Assembly (NCBI GenBank): GCA_014529385.2
Contig: CM043959.1
Span: 59,966,253-60,030,252 of the forward strand
Reading direction: 5' to 3'
Source: Adiantum capillus-veneris
Taxonomy: Eukaryota > Streptophyta > Polypodiopsida > Polypodiales > Pteridaceae
DNA length: 64,000 nt
Made by a program: the position numbers and the translations under genes. Below the pieces are notes generated by a model. That model saw only the letters and a list, made by a program, of their open reading frames with translations. It had not been told where the DNA came from and did no database searches. This document shows, one piece after another, positions 43,624 through 55,118 of the stretch (positions within the stretch are counted from its first letter, which is position 1; each line of letters opens with the position of its first letter).

Positions 43624-44565
43624 AATTTGCACAATATGCAATGAGTATGTGTGTGTGTGTGTGGAAGAGTATACCCCTCAAGCAGCCCCCCTACTTGCTT
43701 TGGTCGACCCCTCCTTGTAGCTCATATTGTGAAGCTCATTGGACCCCACCAGGTCTAGCCAATCACAAGCAAGAGTCATACCAAGCAACAAGGGTAGCCT
43801 TAGGACAAGTGTCCCCCTTTCCCCTTTGTGAGAGAGGTCTTGATAAATGCCAAAACAATTAATTAAATTAATTAATTTATCATTGGACCCCTTGGAAGGC
43901 CAACCAATAGGCTTTAGGCACACCATGAGGGCAACATAGGGAGGAACTTGACAAGTGTCCCTTTTGATTTCTTTGTACCAAGCATGCCTTGTGTGAGTGT
44001 GTGTGGGTTCTCTCTCATCCCCCCTCTTGTAGGGCTCGCCCCCTCCTTATAGGGATTGGTGTTGACTTTTTTGGCACACCTTATCTCAAGCACCTTAGTT
44101 AGAAAGCATGACAAAGCACCTCAAGCTTGGGTGGTGTTCTCACAAGCATCTCAAGCTCCCTAGTCGGAAAGCACGATAAGTACCTCAAGCACCTTAGTCA
44201 GCGAGCACATCAAGCACCTCAAGCACCTTAGTCATCAAGCACGACAAGAACCTCAAGCACCTTAAGCGTGGGCTGGGTTCCCACCTCAAGCACAACCCTA
44301 GCTTACCTAAGGTCAAAGGTTTTTTAACACTAACCTTTGGAGGTCTTTAATGAAGCTAACCCTAAAGTCTTTATACTCCATTGGTTGGCCTTGCTCTTTG
44401 ATGGACCATCTCTCATTTGGGCCCCTTTACTATTGGCCCCGTGTTGAGATAGATCTACAAGCACATGTCAATATCCTAACCCTTGTTCCCATTTATTGTT
44501 CCACATTAAATGATCAGTTTATTATGGGAAAATCATTTGGGTTGGTTAGATATTAGATTTCTTAC
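43624..44565 (-). repeat. 3' LTR of element D, proximal part
   Basis: Continues the LTR interrupted at 31504 and matches about 61870-62885. It contains the GTGTGT stretch, TTAATTAAATTAATTAATTT and the GCACCTCAAGC repeats. The proximal end near 44565 adjoins the element interior. Confidence 0.8.
44086..44290. repeat. AAGCACCTCAAGC repeat cluster, LTR copy 1
   Basis: About five imperfect units of CAAGCACCTTAGTCAGCAAGCA in series, roughly 38-40 bases each; the same cluster is at 62405-62600 in the other LTR. Confidence 0.75.
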
Positions 44566-44939
44566 CTCTATCTTGAAATCATAGTCATCCTCGACTATGA
44601 GGTAGAAGAGATAAAGCCTTAGTCATTAGTCAATGCTACTTAGCAGGTAGAGGATCCCTTTTTACCCTACAACATCTTTCCAAGATGGATGACTAATGCA
44701 TTTGGTCCTTGGGAGACATAGCTGCCGCAAGCATGTCTGCTCTTTAGTCCATTTCATTCTCCCAAGTAGAGTGACAAATTCTACTTGGTGTTTGAGAGAC
44801 GTCGTCATCTCACAGACATGATTCTAAGCATGCATAGTATTTAAATTTGTGCATAATAAAAAGAGAACTAGTCTTATAAGACAAAAAAATTGGTCATTTA
44901 AAAGAAATTTGTACATTGGCTTACTCTAACGTAGCATTG
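44566..44939 (-). other. 3' untranslated interior of element D
   Basis: No coding frame. It lies between the integrase/chromodomain remnant and the 3' LTR on the - strand. The polypurine tract here is not clear (AAGATAGAGG on the - strand). Confidence 0.4.
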
Positions 44940-46397
44940 TAAGCATTGACAAGGTTCATACTATCCTTAAGCTGCATTTCTTGCATCCATCTAGCATCTT
45001 CAAAATGATAATTTTTGAACTTAATAAGCTACCATCGGATAATCTTACCATGTCGTAATACCTTGTCTTATGCCGAAGGATAGCTTTGGGTTGTAGCACC
45101 TCTTCTTGGTCTTCAACTTTCCGAGGGTCTTCAATAAATGGTTCACTTGGTGGCTCTGCTTTATAGGGCTTGAGTAAGCTCACATAAAAAGCATTGTGTA
45201 TGAGCCAATGGTTGGGCAACTTGAGTTGGTAAGCCGTCTCATTGATAGGCTTCAAGATTTGGACCATAGTATCTTTTTTCTATCTTAACATAATACTTTT
45301 GATAGCCCGTAGGGTTTTTGCCCATCGTTTGCCTTAATTGAGCCTTAGAAAACTTAAGTAAGACCCAATCATTTTCTTTGAACTTTAAGGCCCTTATGTG
45401 CTTGTCAGTAGCAACCTTTTTCCTTTGTTGAGAGATGGATATAGCCTCCTTAATCTTTTGAAAAGATTCTTGTAGGTCATGGCTATACTCATTGGCAGCG
45501 AAGATCTTCCCATGTACTTTGAGTAGCAAGGGACTTTTAGGTCTTCCCTCAATGATTTCAAAAGGTGCTTTTCCCGTAGAAGCATGTACATTATTATTGT
45601 AGGCATGCTCTATAAGAGGTAAATCTTTTCCCTTTGTGAGCGTTGATCTACTTATGTAACATAAGTCTTTAGTAGATCGAGTATCGTAAGATTGGCTATC
45701 TCACTTTGGCCATGCGTTTGTGGGTGATAGGCCAAAGAGAAATTCAATCTTGTTCCTAGATTTTCAAAGAGACCTTTCTAGAAATTAGTGGTCATTCTAG
45801 GATCTCTATCTGACACGATGGATGTTGGTAATCCATGGTGTTTGAAAATCTGTGATATGAAGAGAGTTGCCATTTGGTGTGCCTTAATAATATTTTTGAT
45901 AGGAATAAAGTGTGCTTGCTTGCTAAAACTGTCAAAAATTGTCCATATTCCGATATTCCCATGGATAGACTCGGGTAATCCAAGGATAAAATCCACGGAT
46001 ATACTCTCCCATGGAGAATGTGTGATAGGTAGTGTTTGGAGTAATCCAAGTTGCTTCCCTCTATCATACTTGGTCTTTTGGCATACTACACTTTTGAAAC
46101 ATACTCTTGTATGTCCACTTTCATAGTAGATCAATAGAAATATGTTTCTACTCCACGAAGAGTAGGTTGAATGCCTCTATGCCCCTTATAGGGAGGAGCG
46201 TGGGATTCATGCATAACTTTCTTACGAAGGGAATGGGTAACACATAGCCTATTGCCATGGAGAAGATAACCATTCTGCAAGGTGAATGGTTCCTCTTTCT
46301 TCCCCAAAGCAAGGTCTGACATTATGTCTCTAAAATCAAGGTCAGTAGCATACTCATCTATCATAGAAGATAGATCATTGTGAGTAGCTATAGACAC
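44940..46397 (-). pseudogene. Element D integrase and chromodomain pseudogene
   Basis: 46131-46397 holds the first half of the zinc domain (HESHAPPYKGHRG); a TGA at an expected Trp follows. 45778-46134 holds its Cys end (SVVCQKTK, first Cys apparently Ser) and the core start with ISVDFILGLP and IVSDRDPRMTTNF, the two Asp. The core then breaks; the Glu region is not readable. 45239-45529 is the C-terminal part (FKENDWVLLKFSK, YYGP), and 44956-45267 continues with NAFYVSLLKPYK. In another frame near 44960-45050 the - strand reads KFKNYHFEDARWM, a chromodomain remnant, so D is a chromovirus-type element. Confidence 0.82.
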
Positions 46398-46893
46398 CGC
46401 ATTAACTTTTGGTCATCGTAAAAGTGCATGAGCCACTTGATTGTGCTTACCAGAAATGTGAGCAATATGAAAATTAAATTGTGAAAGAAAATTTTCCCAC
46501 CTCATTTGTTTGTCAGAAAGCTTGGTTTGCGTCATGAAATACTTGAGACTTTGGTGGTTTATTCAAAGAACAAATGGAGTCCCCAATAAGTAGTGCTTCC
46601 ATGTGTCTAGGGCATGTAGAACAACTAAAAGCTCTTTCTCATAAATGCCCAAGACTTGTTCATCCGTATTGAGCCTTCGGCTCTCATATGCTATGACATA
46701 CCCTTCTTGAAGCAAAACTGCTCCTAGCAATCACCACAAGCATCACATTGGACCTCAAAGGGCTTTGAGAGACCCGGAAGCATGAGTACTGGTTGGGAGG
46801 TAAGCTTTTCTTTGAGCTTGTCAAAAGAATTTTTCTCCTTAGCAGTCCATAAATATTTAACGTTCTTCTTTGTTAAGTCATGTAATGGTCCTG
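46398..46893 (-). pseudogene. Element D RNase H remnant
   Basis: The - strand reads LSKPFEVQCDACG near 46740, the RNase H start with its Asp, then stop-ridden sequence up to the integrase. Frames are closed throughout. Confidence 0.55.
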
Positions 46894-47595
46894 CTATTTG
46901 AGAGAATTTTCTATGAAGCCTCTATAGTATGCACACATACCAATAAAGCTTCTTGACTCATGATGTATATTCCTTGGATTAGGCCATGCTTTTATTACCT
47001 CTAAATTTGATGGATCCATATGGATACCATCTTGAGAGATAATATTGCCTAAGTATTGAATCTCTTGAAGGAAAAATTTGCTTTTCTTTTGGTTGAGGAA
47101 AAGCTTGTTTTCCCTTAATGCTTGAAAAATCACTTAGAGATGTTCCTTATGTTCCTCCAAAGACTTGGAGTAGATGATGATATCATCAAAGAACACTCCA
47201 GTGAATTTGGGATAGGGTCTAAAAATTGTCTCCATTAGACAACTGAACGTGGCTGGTGCATTAGTCAAGCCAGAAGGCATGACTAGATATTCATAAAGAC
47301 TAAACGTTGTGCGAAACGTGGTCTTTAAGATATCTTCATCCACTATCCTTATTTGATGATAGCCACTTTTAAGGTCAATCCTACTGAAGTAGATAGAGCA
47401 TTGTAGTTTATCAAACAAATCTTCTACCCAAGGCACGAGAAATCTGTTTTTGATATTGATATGGTTTAATGCTCGATAGTCCACACATATATGGTATGTA
47501 CCATCTTTCTTTTGCACTAAAAGGACTGGAGAAAAAAAGGGAGAGGAGCTAGGTCTCACCATCCCTTTGTCTACCAATTCTTGTACTTGTCTCAT
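46894..47595 (-). pseudogene. Element D reverse transcriptase
   Basis: 47134-47595 encodes RT fingers and palm: KKDGTYHICVDYRALNHI, YFSRIDLKSGYHQIRI, MPSGLTNAPATF and FFDDIIIYSKSLEEHKEHL with the catalytic FFDD. A stop TAA/TAG at 47134 separates 46894-47133, the thumb (KKSKFFLQEIQYLGNIIS). The stop and the broken surroundings make it inactive. It is a Ty3-type RT. Confidence 0.9.
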
Positions 47596-48240
47596 GATCT
47601 CCGCTTATTGAGATTGAGAAACTCGATACGGAGCTTCTTGGAAGGAGCTCAATGCGATGGTCATTATTTCCTCGTTTTGGAGGTAAGTCCATAAGGATAT
47701 CATCGACAAACACATCTTGGAATCCTTTTAGAATATTAGACAAGTCTAACTCTTCTTGATTCCTACCATTTACATTTGATGAAACATTCGGATCTTTTAG
47801 GGATTCTTTGACAAAAATTATGTACGCAAAAACAGAGCTCTTCATTGATTTATCAAAAGCAAGAGGATTTACAAGTGGTATAGTATGACCACACTCACTA
47901 GCATCTATATACATGTTCTTTCCCTTGTAGGTGAAGTAGATTCTCCTTTCACGGAACTTCATGTTGGCAGCCATGTGATCAAACCATGGCGCCCCTAGGG
48001 TAGCATCCTCATGTTGGAGAGGAGAGATGAAAAAGTATTCTTTGTCGACATAGCTTTGGACATGAAGCCTCAACTTCCCAATCAAGGGAGTAATGGATGC
48101 TTGATGTCCCTTGAAAGCTGTGTCAGCCGTTAAAATATCTCCCATCTCGAAAGCTTGAATGCTCAACTTGGTGGCCAACTCCAATGATATGAAGTTGTGA
48201 GTAGAGCTAGGGTCAAACAATATGAAGGCAACATGCTCCC
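47549..48240 (-). pseudogene. Element D aspartic protease
   Basis: MFDPSSTHNFISLELATKL is the active-site region (family pattern D(S/T)G-A/S-THNFIS; here DPS), followed by a flap region and TLGAPWFDHMAANMKF, the closing strand. Residues 110-200 are the linker to RT. The frame shifts near 47600, overlapping the RT frame. The changed active site and frameshift suggest loss of function. Confidence 0.8.
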
Positions 48241-49132
48241 TTAACTTTGCCCAAGCATAGAAGAGACATGATCATTTGCAATGAGCATCCTGGTTTGGAG
48301 CTTCGATGGTGGAAGCCCTAGGAGTCTCATTGTGATCATTTTTCTTGGGACAAGAACGATAGCCATATCCTTGCTCCCCACACTTAAAACACTTATGATC
48401 CTTGCAAAAATATTCAAGCTCTTCAGTAGAGAGTTTGTTTTTGCCTTTGTAAACTCCCTTCTCCTTGGACCGATTGTTGTTGTTGTTGTTGGAAGTGACT
48501 TGGGAGGAAATTTGGGCATTGGTTTTCTCCTTTGCATCATTTTTGTCTTTGTTTTCCATGGGGCTTGACATTTTTTCTAGCCCCTTGTTGGAAATTGATG
48601 CGTGAAGCAACCATGGTGTGATGGATTACTTTGGTGATAGAACCAGGATGTTGAGAGTTGACGTATTTGGCCATCTCTTCAGGTAATCCCGCACAGAATT
48701 GTTGCTTTTGCTCGATGAAGTCTATCTTTTGGAAGACAATAGCCTTGAGATGTAAATCCCAACACTTGTCTACATATTTGTGGATAGACTCATGAGAGAG
48801 AATCTTCAAACTACGTCATTCCGTGAGCACTTTTTCCTTTGCATCGCTTGCAAGGAATTGCTTCATGATGGAAACTCGTAGAGTTTCCATGTCTTGGGGC
48901 TTCGCCATTGCCATGAAGGCTAGCTTACCATTGACGAGACAATTTTTGGAAGTGCATATCTACATGTCGTAGCTTGGAGGACTCCGTGAAGCCCTCGTCT
49001 CCAAAGGGCACATCAAATTGTTGGATGAAGGCCAACACTTTGTCGGTAGCACCAAAGGTGCCATCATAGGTGAGAAAAGAGATACTCTTTCCTCCCTCCT
49101 TGAACTTCTTGAGCTTTTGTGACCTTTGCCAT
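48241..49132 (-). pseudogene. Element D gag, capsid and zinc-knuckle part
   Basis: 48925-49132 encodes SQKLKKFKEGGKSISFLTYD and FGATDKVLAFIQQFDVPFGD, the start of the gag capsid domain; 48537-48809 encodes KYVDKCWDLHLKAIVFQKID and QQFCAGLPEEMAKYV; 48272-48610 encodes an Asn/Lys-rich linker and the knuckle CFKCGEQGYGYRSC, in which Tyr replaces the zinc-binding His. The pieces are in different frames. The upstream end is cut at 49132 by element F; the missing N-terminus is at 60264-60854. Confidence 0.85.
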
Positions 49133-49391
49133 TGAGGCGGTCCGGGGCAGGCAACAAGAAGAGTGGCCTCTAGACACCCTTCAAGGCTCCCGTGCTGCTC
49201 AATGGGGCTGGGGCACAACACAACACAAACCAAAACAACAAACCCACAGCCAAATCCCAACTACACAAGGGGCACCACCTAGTTTAAGAGCGAACTAGGA
49301 CGCAAAAGAGGAGAATCGTTAGAGCAACCCACAAACAAGCAAGGAATTTACACTAACCCTAACACCAATGGAATACTCTCACACCCTAAAA

Positions 49392-49431
<40 letters not shown>

Positions 49432-51728
49432 GCTTTGAAACGTATCGGCAATGATCAAGCAAACACAACTATATATTTAAGAAAGAGAGAGAAAGGGGGA
49501 GGGGGTGCTTGTTGCATTAATACCTTCTTACAAATCTGTCATGACAAATCAAAGTGAGATTAGTACTTGTTCAACATAGCTTGCGTAAATTTCACCACAA
49601 CACATCAAAAGAAAAGCCACCCCAATCACTGTCTTAAGGCCAGGGGAGTCCTCTCCACCCTGTCGCCCTCTTACAGTATGTGGGATTTATGGCTAGATTG
49701 AGGACAACACCAGAGACAAGCTATCAAGAACTTAACAAAAAACACCAAGACACTTACGCATCATTGTTGTCCATTACTTCACGTTGGAAGGGAGACAAAG
49801 TATCCAAGCTTAGTCCAAATCCACCCTCCTTGATTCAGCAAATGTTGGGCTTACACTAGTAGGAGAAATGATAGATTTCCTACTCTCAATTGAATGATCA
49901 CTCTCTCTCTTACAATGGCATAGAGTTCCCTTGCTAATCCCCTATTACAACACATGCACATGCATAAGACAATGAGCTTCCACTCAAGAGCTCCTTCTAG
50001 AGAGGTTGAGCTTGGCTTCTCAAGCTATAGCATAGTGCTCTTGCTTATGGCTCCCCCTCTTTGTGCTAGATACACCCTCCTTTTATAGCAATTTTGAAGG
50101 CTAGGGTTACTCCTCTAACCATGGTTGGGTTAGATTTTCAGCAATTTATCTAATTTCTTTTGCTTGGAATTATCAAGAAGTTGGTGGGGAAAGAGAGAGG
50201 AGAGAAATGGAGGTGATAGGACTTTCCATAGTGGGTTAGTGTTAGTAGAGTTAGTATTAATTTACAAATGGAATTGGATATTTACAATGGGAGTATCCAT
50301 GTAGGATACAAATAAGGAAGAAAAAATCTTAAGAGGTAAGAAAAGGTGGATTTCTTACAAGGTTGATGCTCCAAGTGTCTTGAGTAGGGCCAATTTTGAC
50401 GCTTGTTGACGGTCCACTAGCTTTGACGGTACATTTTTTCTCCACTCTTGACCTTCCTTGAGAGACAAGGTAATTGAAGCTGAGTAATCAACCACCATGA
50501 TGCTGTCTTTTAAGAGAAGAGGCTGAATTTTGTGGTTTTTTTGATAGATATGGGTAAATTGGAGGAGGAAAAATGAGACTAGGTGGTCAATTTTGGAATG
50601 GAATTGTGTGTGTGAGGTATGAGTTCACCATGGTTTCTCTTATTCTTCAAGGTTGAGGAGAAGGTGAGTAGGGTGCAGAGAGGAGGGGTGAGAGAGGTGG
50701 GGATGATGAGTGGAGAAGTGTGTGTGAAAGAGGAAAATGATAAAGTGGAAGAGAGAGTGTGGCTGCATAACACGGAAAAATTGGGGTCCACTAATAAAAT
50801 CATAGCTCACAGCTCGTAGCTCAAAAAAATATGAAAAAATTTGAGGCAAAAGTTCAGCCCACGAGCTACAACTTTTGTTTGTATCACCTTTTCAAATTCG
50901 GAGAGCAAGTGAACTTTAAAAATTCAGCAAAACCGACCGTTTTTTTCCACTGCACAAGGTCCTTGTGGGGTCCTTCTTTGGATGATTCTTTTGAATACCT
51001 CCAAGAGTGAGCCCTCCATAGTGCATGTATGCATGCCACCTACCCTTTAAAAAATCAAATATTGAGGGGTCTAAAAAATATGTACATGTCAAATATAAAT
51101 AATATAGGTGGAAAAATATAAAGGGGTCAAAATAAATCTCTCTCATTATAAGTCTACCATAAAAAGATGAATATTTTTGGTGGTGTAATTTATGAGAGTA
51201 ATAGAGAATATATGTAGGAAGGAAAAAATCACAATAGTGAAAAAAATATACACATAAATAGAACTAGTTTTTTTTGGATTTTTGTTGGGATGGAGCTACA
51301 CCAAAAATAAGAGAAGCTTGCATGAAATTCTTTTTATATGGAATAAAGAGTATGCAAAATGATAAGAAAAAATATGGTAATGGTGAGTCAATGTACATAG
51401 CATAAATAACACACACCTAGGTAGAAATATTTAAATAAATACCAAAATAATTATGAAAAAATGTTTTATTTAGGCCCTATATACAAAGAAATATTTACAT
51501 ACGCATGGGCCATAATATACTTATATTTTTTATTTTTTTTATTTTTTTGGCTCAACTAGCCCAATGACTAGCTAATTGAGGGTTTTTTAAGAAGATATGG
51601 GAAAAGTCCCGTGACTCACGCACGCCTATGTACAGTGAAATGGTAGGGATAACCACAGTGTTTGGGTGATTTTGGTAGGGTGAGGTAACTCACTGTGGCA
51701 ATTACAAAGAGCCGAAAAACGGCTATCA
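49133..51728 (-). repeat. 3' LTR of element F
   Basis: On the + strand it runs TGAGGCGGTCC to GGCTATCA. A (GA)n array is at 49394-49429. Near-identity to 57650-60263 marks a recent insertion. Near the 51700 end it holds AGCCG...CGGCT, a small inverted repeat (GAGCCGAAAAACGGCT). Confidence 0.92.
49394..49429. repeat. (GA)n microsatellite, 3' LTR of F
   Basis: About 18 GA units; the sister LTR has about 26 (57912-57963), the main length difference between the LTRs. Confidence 0.95.
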
Positions 51729-51744
51729 TTAGCCCTCCCCCTGG
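51729..51744 (-). other. Polypurine tract of element F
   Basis: On the - strand CCAGGGGGAGGGCTAA lies directly before the TGATAGCCG that opens the LTR, about 12 bases after the pol stop. Confidence 0.85.
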
Positions 51745-51756
51745 ATGATGGTATAT

Positions 51757-54075
51757 TCATGTACCATCATAGAGCATCTTTTCCAAAGAGAGTGCTTCAG
51801 AGTCCTTGACGAGATTTTTATTGTTTGGCCCCTCAGAATTTTGGCTAGAGTTACACTCATGCTTCATGTAACAATACTTACATGAGACAGTGGCCTTTTG
51901 ACAGATCTTTGGTAGATCCTTTGGTAGAAGGCGACTCAAATAGGGCTTCAAGCGATACCCGTTTACTTTCCTGGAGTGCTCTTTACCATTCAAGTCCATA
52001 AGCTGATAGTAACTTGAATTGAAAGCCTTCTTGACTATGTATGGCCCTTGCCATCTTGTTTCAAATTTGGCATCAAAACGATTATCGAGTCGATTGTCAT
52101 ACCTTAGCACAAGATCTCCTTCATTGATGCCTTTGTCCTTCAGTTTCTTGTCAAGCTTCTCCTTTGTCTGTGTGGCTTTCCTCTTATAGCACTCGTATGC
52201 TGCTTCTCTTTTCCACTCAAGCTCAGCTAAGGTAAGAAGTCGATCCATCCATGCTTCTTGATCATCTTGTGCTGATTTGCCATGAAGTCGCATTGTTGGA
52301 ATGTTTAGTTCAATTGGCTGTAAAGCCTCTTGACCATAGACCAAGTGAAATGGTGTGAACTCCGTGGCTTCCCTATATGTGGTTCGATACGCCCACAAGG
52401 CACCATCCAAGAAGTCATCCCACAACTTTGTCTTGTTTTTCACCATCTTTCTAATGATGCCTGCAATGACACCATTAGCTTTTTCTACCAAACCATTTGA
52501 TTGGGGATAGTAGGGTGTACTGTGACGATGTAGAATGTGAAGTTCTTCACAGACTTCTGTGAGAAATCCCTTTCTAAACCCTGGACCATTATCAGAAACA
52601 ATCTCCAAAGGTGTGCCAAATCTACAACAAATGTGAGTGTAGACGAATTTGCTCACTGTCTTCTCATTTACCTTTGCCACACTTTGTGCTTCCACCCACC
52701 TAGTCATATAGTCTACGGCCACTAGAATGTAGAGTTTACCATTTTTTGTCCTAGGCAGAGGACCCATAGCATCAATGCCCCACTTTTCAAACGGTCCATT
52801 TGCAAGCACGATTTGCCTTGGACCATAAACCAATCTTCTATTCCCATTTACCTGACAATTGTGACAACTTTTACACCAATGTTGGACATCCACATGCAGA
52901 CTTGGCCAAACATACCCCGCAAGCAAAATCTTCTTCACAGTTAATTCTTGGGCAAAATGACCACCACATGCTTCTTCATGCAAACCTTTTAGAATGGCTG
53001 GAATTTCCTCAATAGTTGGTACTCTTCTGCATACTTGATCCCTCCCTCTTTGATAGAGGGAGCCTTCTAGGAAGAGATATGCGCTTGCCTTCTTCATGAG
53101 TCTCCTCTTCTGAGCCATCGTGAAGTCTTGTGGAAACTCACCCTCCAAAATGTAGCCGATAATGGGAGCCAATGACTCCAATCCCTGGTATCTCGGTTGC
53201 TTGACAGCTGCTGCCACCATGATGACCTGCACTTCTCTTTCAACACATGTAGCTGCTTGTTGTGCAAGTAAATCGGCATCTTCATTTTGTTTCCTCGGAA
53301 TATGATATAGTTGCACTTCTTCAAACTGATTAAACATCTTACGAATGGCATGAACTTTTGTCCTTAAGCTTTCATTGTTGCATGCCCAAATGCCTAAAAT
53401 CTGTTTAACAATGAGAAGTGCATCTCCCTTTACCATGAGACGTTTTATCCCTTGGCCAATGCACATCTTCAAACCATGAAGTAGTGTGTCGTATTCTGCT
53501 TCATTGTTGCTAGTTGAACCTGGTAGATTGACCTTCTCTTTCATGACCACCTCTCCACTTGGGTTGAGCAACACTAGCCCTCCCCCTGCTTTCCCTGTGG
53601 CTCGTCGAAAAGCTCCATCAAAGAACAAGGTAAAAGCATTGGGAATACTTTTTGGTGGTGGCAATGGTAGGGTCTTTACTTGAGGCACCTTAATTTCCTT
53701 CTCATGTACCCTATAAGTGAGAATCCCTGCCAATTGTGCACGCACACTATCTTCTACTTTGAAAGAGTATTGAAACTCTTGCAACTCCATAATCCACTTT
53801 GAGATCCTAGTACTAAGATTCATTTGAGATGACACCCAAGGGAACAAATTCTCTGCGGTGAGGATTACAAAAGGTTTTGGGAGCAAGTAGGATCTAAACT
53901 TTCTCACCGCAAACATGAGATAAAGCATCATGAGTTCTGCTTTTGTGTAGTCTCTCTCCAAAGCATTCATGACCCTACTAGCAAAGTAGATGGGTCGCAT
54001 CCTTGTACTGTGGGGATCTTGTTGTAGCAACACGGCACCAATTGTTTCCCTTCCAACACTAAAAGCTAACAAAGA
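51757..54075 (-). pseudogene. Element F pol: RNase H, archaeal-type RNase H, integrase
   Basis: One long open frame (stop TGA at 51757) follows RT after a frameshift near 54070. Residues about 35-150 are the first RNase H, now lacking most acidic residues (TAENLF, RAQLAGI). Residues about 180-310 are a second, archaeal-type RNase H with LFFDGAFRR, SNNEAEYDTLLHGL, VKGDALLIV and QNEDADLLA, all acids kept. Integrase has GGHF and CKSCHNCQ zinc residues, then WGIDAMGP, IVSDNGPG and GLVEKANG, D,D(35)E intact. The end (LVLRYDNRLDNRF...GPYIV, VNGYRLKPY) is the usual C-terminal domain. No chromodomain. This part appears fully coding. Confidence 0.92.
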
Positions 54076-55118
54076 ATGTGTACTCCCAACAAGGAGGCAT
54101 GAGTGTTGGTAGCTCTGACAAAATGACTTTAATGTTACAAAAATACTCTTCAAGCTCATCAGACCATGCAAATTCTACTTGTTGTGTCAACTTTTGCAAA
54201 GGATGACGCAACTCCGAGGCTAAGTGAATGAAGCGTGACATATACTTCACCTTCTGAATGAAAGAGATGACCTCCTTAAGACTCTTCGGTGATGGGAGCT
54301 CAATAAGAGCCTTTGCCTTTGAAGGATCCACCTCAATGCCTTTATAGGAAACCTTGTGACCGAGCAAGATCACTTCATCCTCACCTATGTGGCACTTGTC
54401 GGGGTTGAGTTGACCTCCCATGTCGTAGAGCTTCTTTAAACCTTCTTCTACCCTTTGTAGATGCAATGATTTTGAGCTATAAATGCAGAAATCATCAATG
54501 AACACCCTAATTGACTTTCCAAAGAATGCTTGAAACACCATGTTCATGAAACGTTGGAATGTTGCAGGAGCATTTGTCAGACCAAATGGCATGACTCTAA
54601 AAGCATAACAACCCCAAGGAGTGATAAAGGTTGTTTTCAACTGATCTTCCAATGCGATACCTATTTGAAAGTAGCCTGAGTAGCCATCACACAGTGTACT
54701 TCTCATGACCAGCTACCTCATTTAGTATCTCATCCTGAAATGGGAGGGGAAAGTGATCTCTTTTTGTTGCCTCATTGAGTGGACGGTAATCCACACACAC
54801 CCTCCACTTTCCGTTTTTCTTAGGAGTGACAACAACGGGAGAGACCCACTCTGAATTCTCCACTGGATAAATGAAACCTGCTGCTAGAAGCTTTCTTACC
54901 TCCTTGAGTAAAGCCTGCTCCTTGATGACTCCTAGCCTTCGTAGCTTCTGAGCCTTAGGTGTGGCCTCTGGCTTCAACTCAATTTTGTGTTGAACAGCAT
55001 CTACTCCACGCACATTGGTGTAGTCTTTAGCAAAAATCCTAGGAAATTTCCTTAGCACACATTTGAACTCCTCTCTTTCATCCTTTGTAAGTGTTGTTGA
55101 TAGAATACCTTCCAGCAT
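54059..55118 (-). pseudogene. Element F reverse transcriptase
   Basis: 54687-55118 gives the RT start (LLAAGFIYPVENSEWVSPVV, KKNGKWRVCVDYRPLNEATK). A one-base shift near 54700 leads to 54059-54706 with DGYSGYFQIGI, MPFGLTNAPATFQRFMN and VFIDDFCIYS, which carries the catalytic FIDD, then LLGHKVSYKGIEVDPSKA. A second shift near 54070 leads on to RNase H. All core motifs are intact, so only two indels separate this RT from an open frame. Confidence 0.92.

Noticed and set aside
45788-46126. 112-codon + strand frame
   Set aside because: Shadow of the integrase pseudogene on the - strand.
50579-51146. Several 60-80 codon frames repeated at 59114-59681
   Set aside because: They lie in the two LTRs of element F and are duplicated only because the LTRs are; no coding motif.
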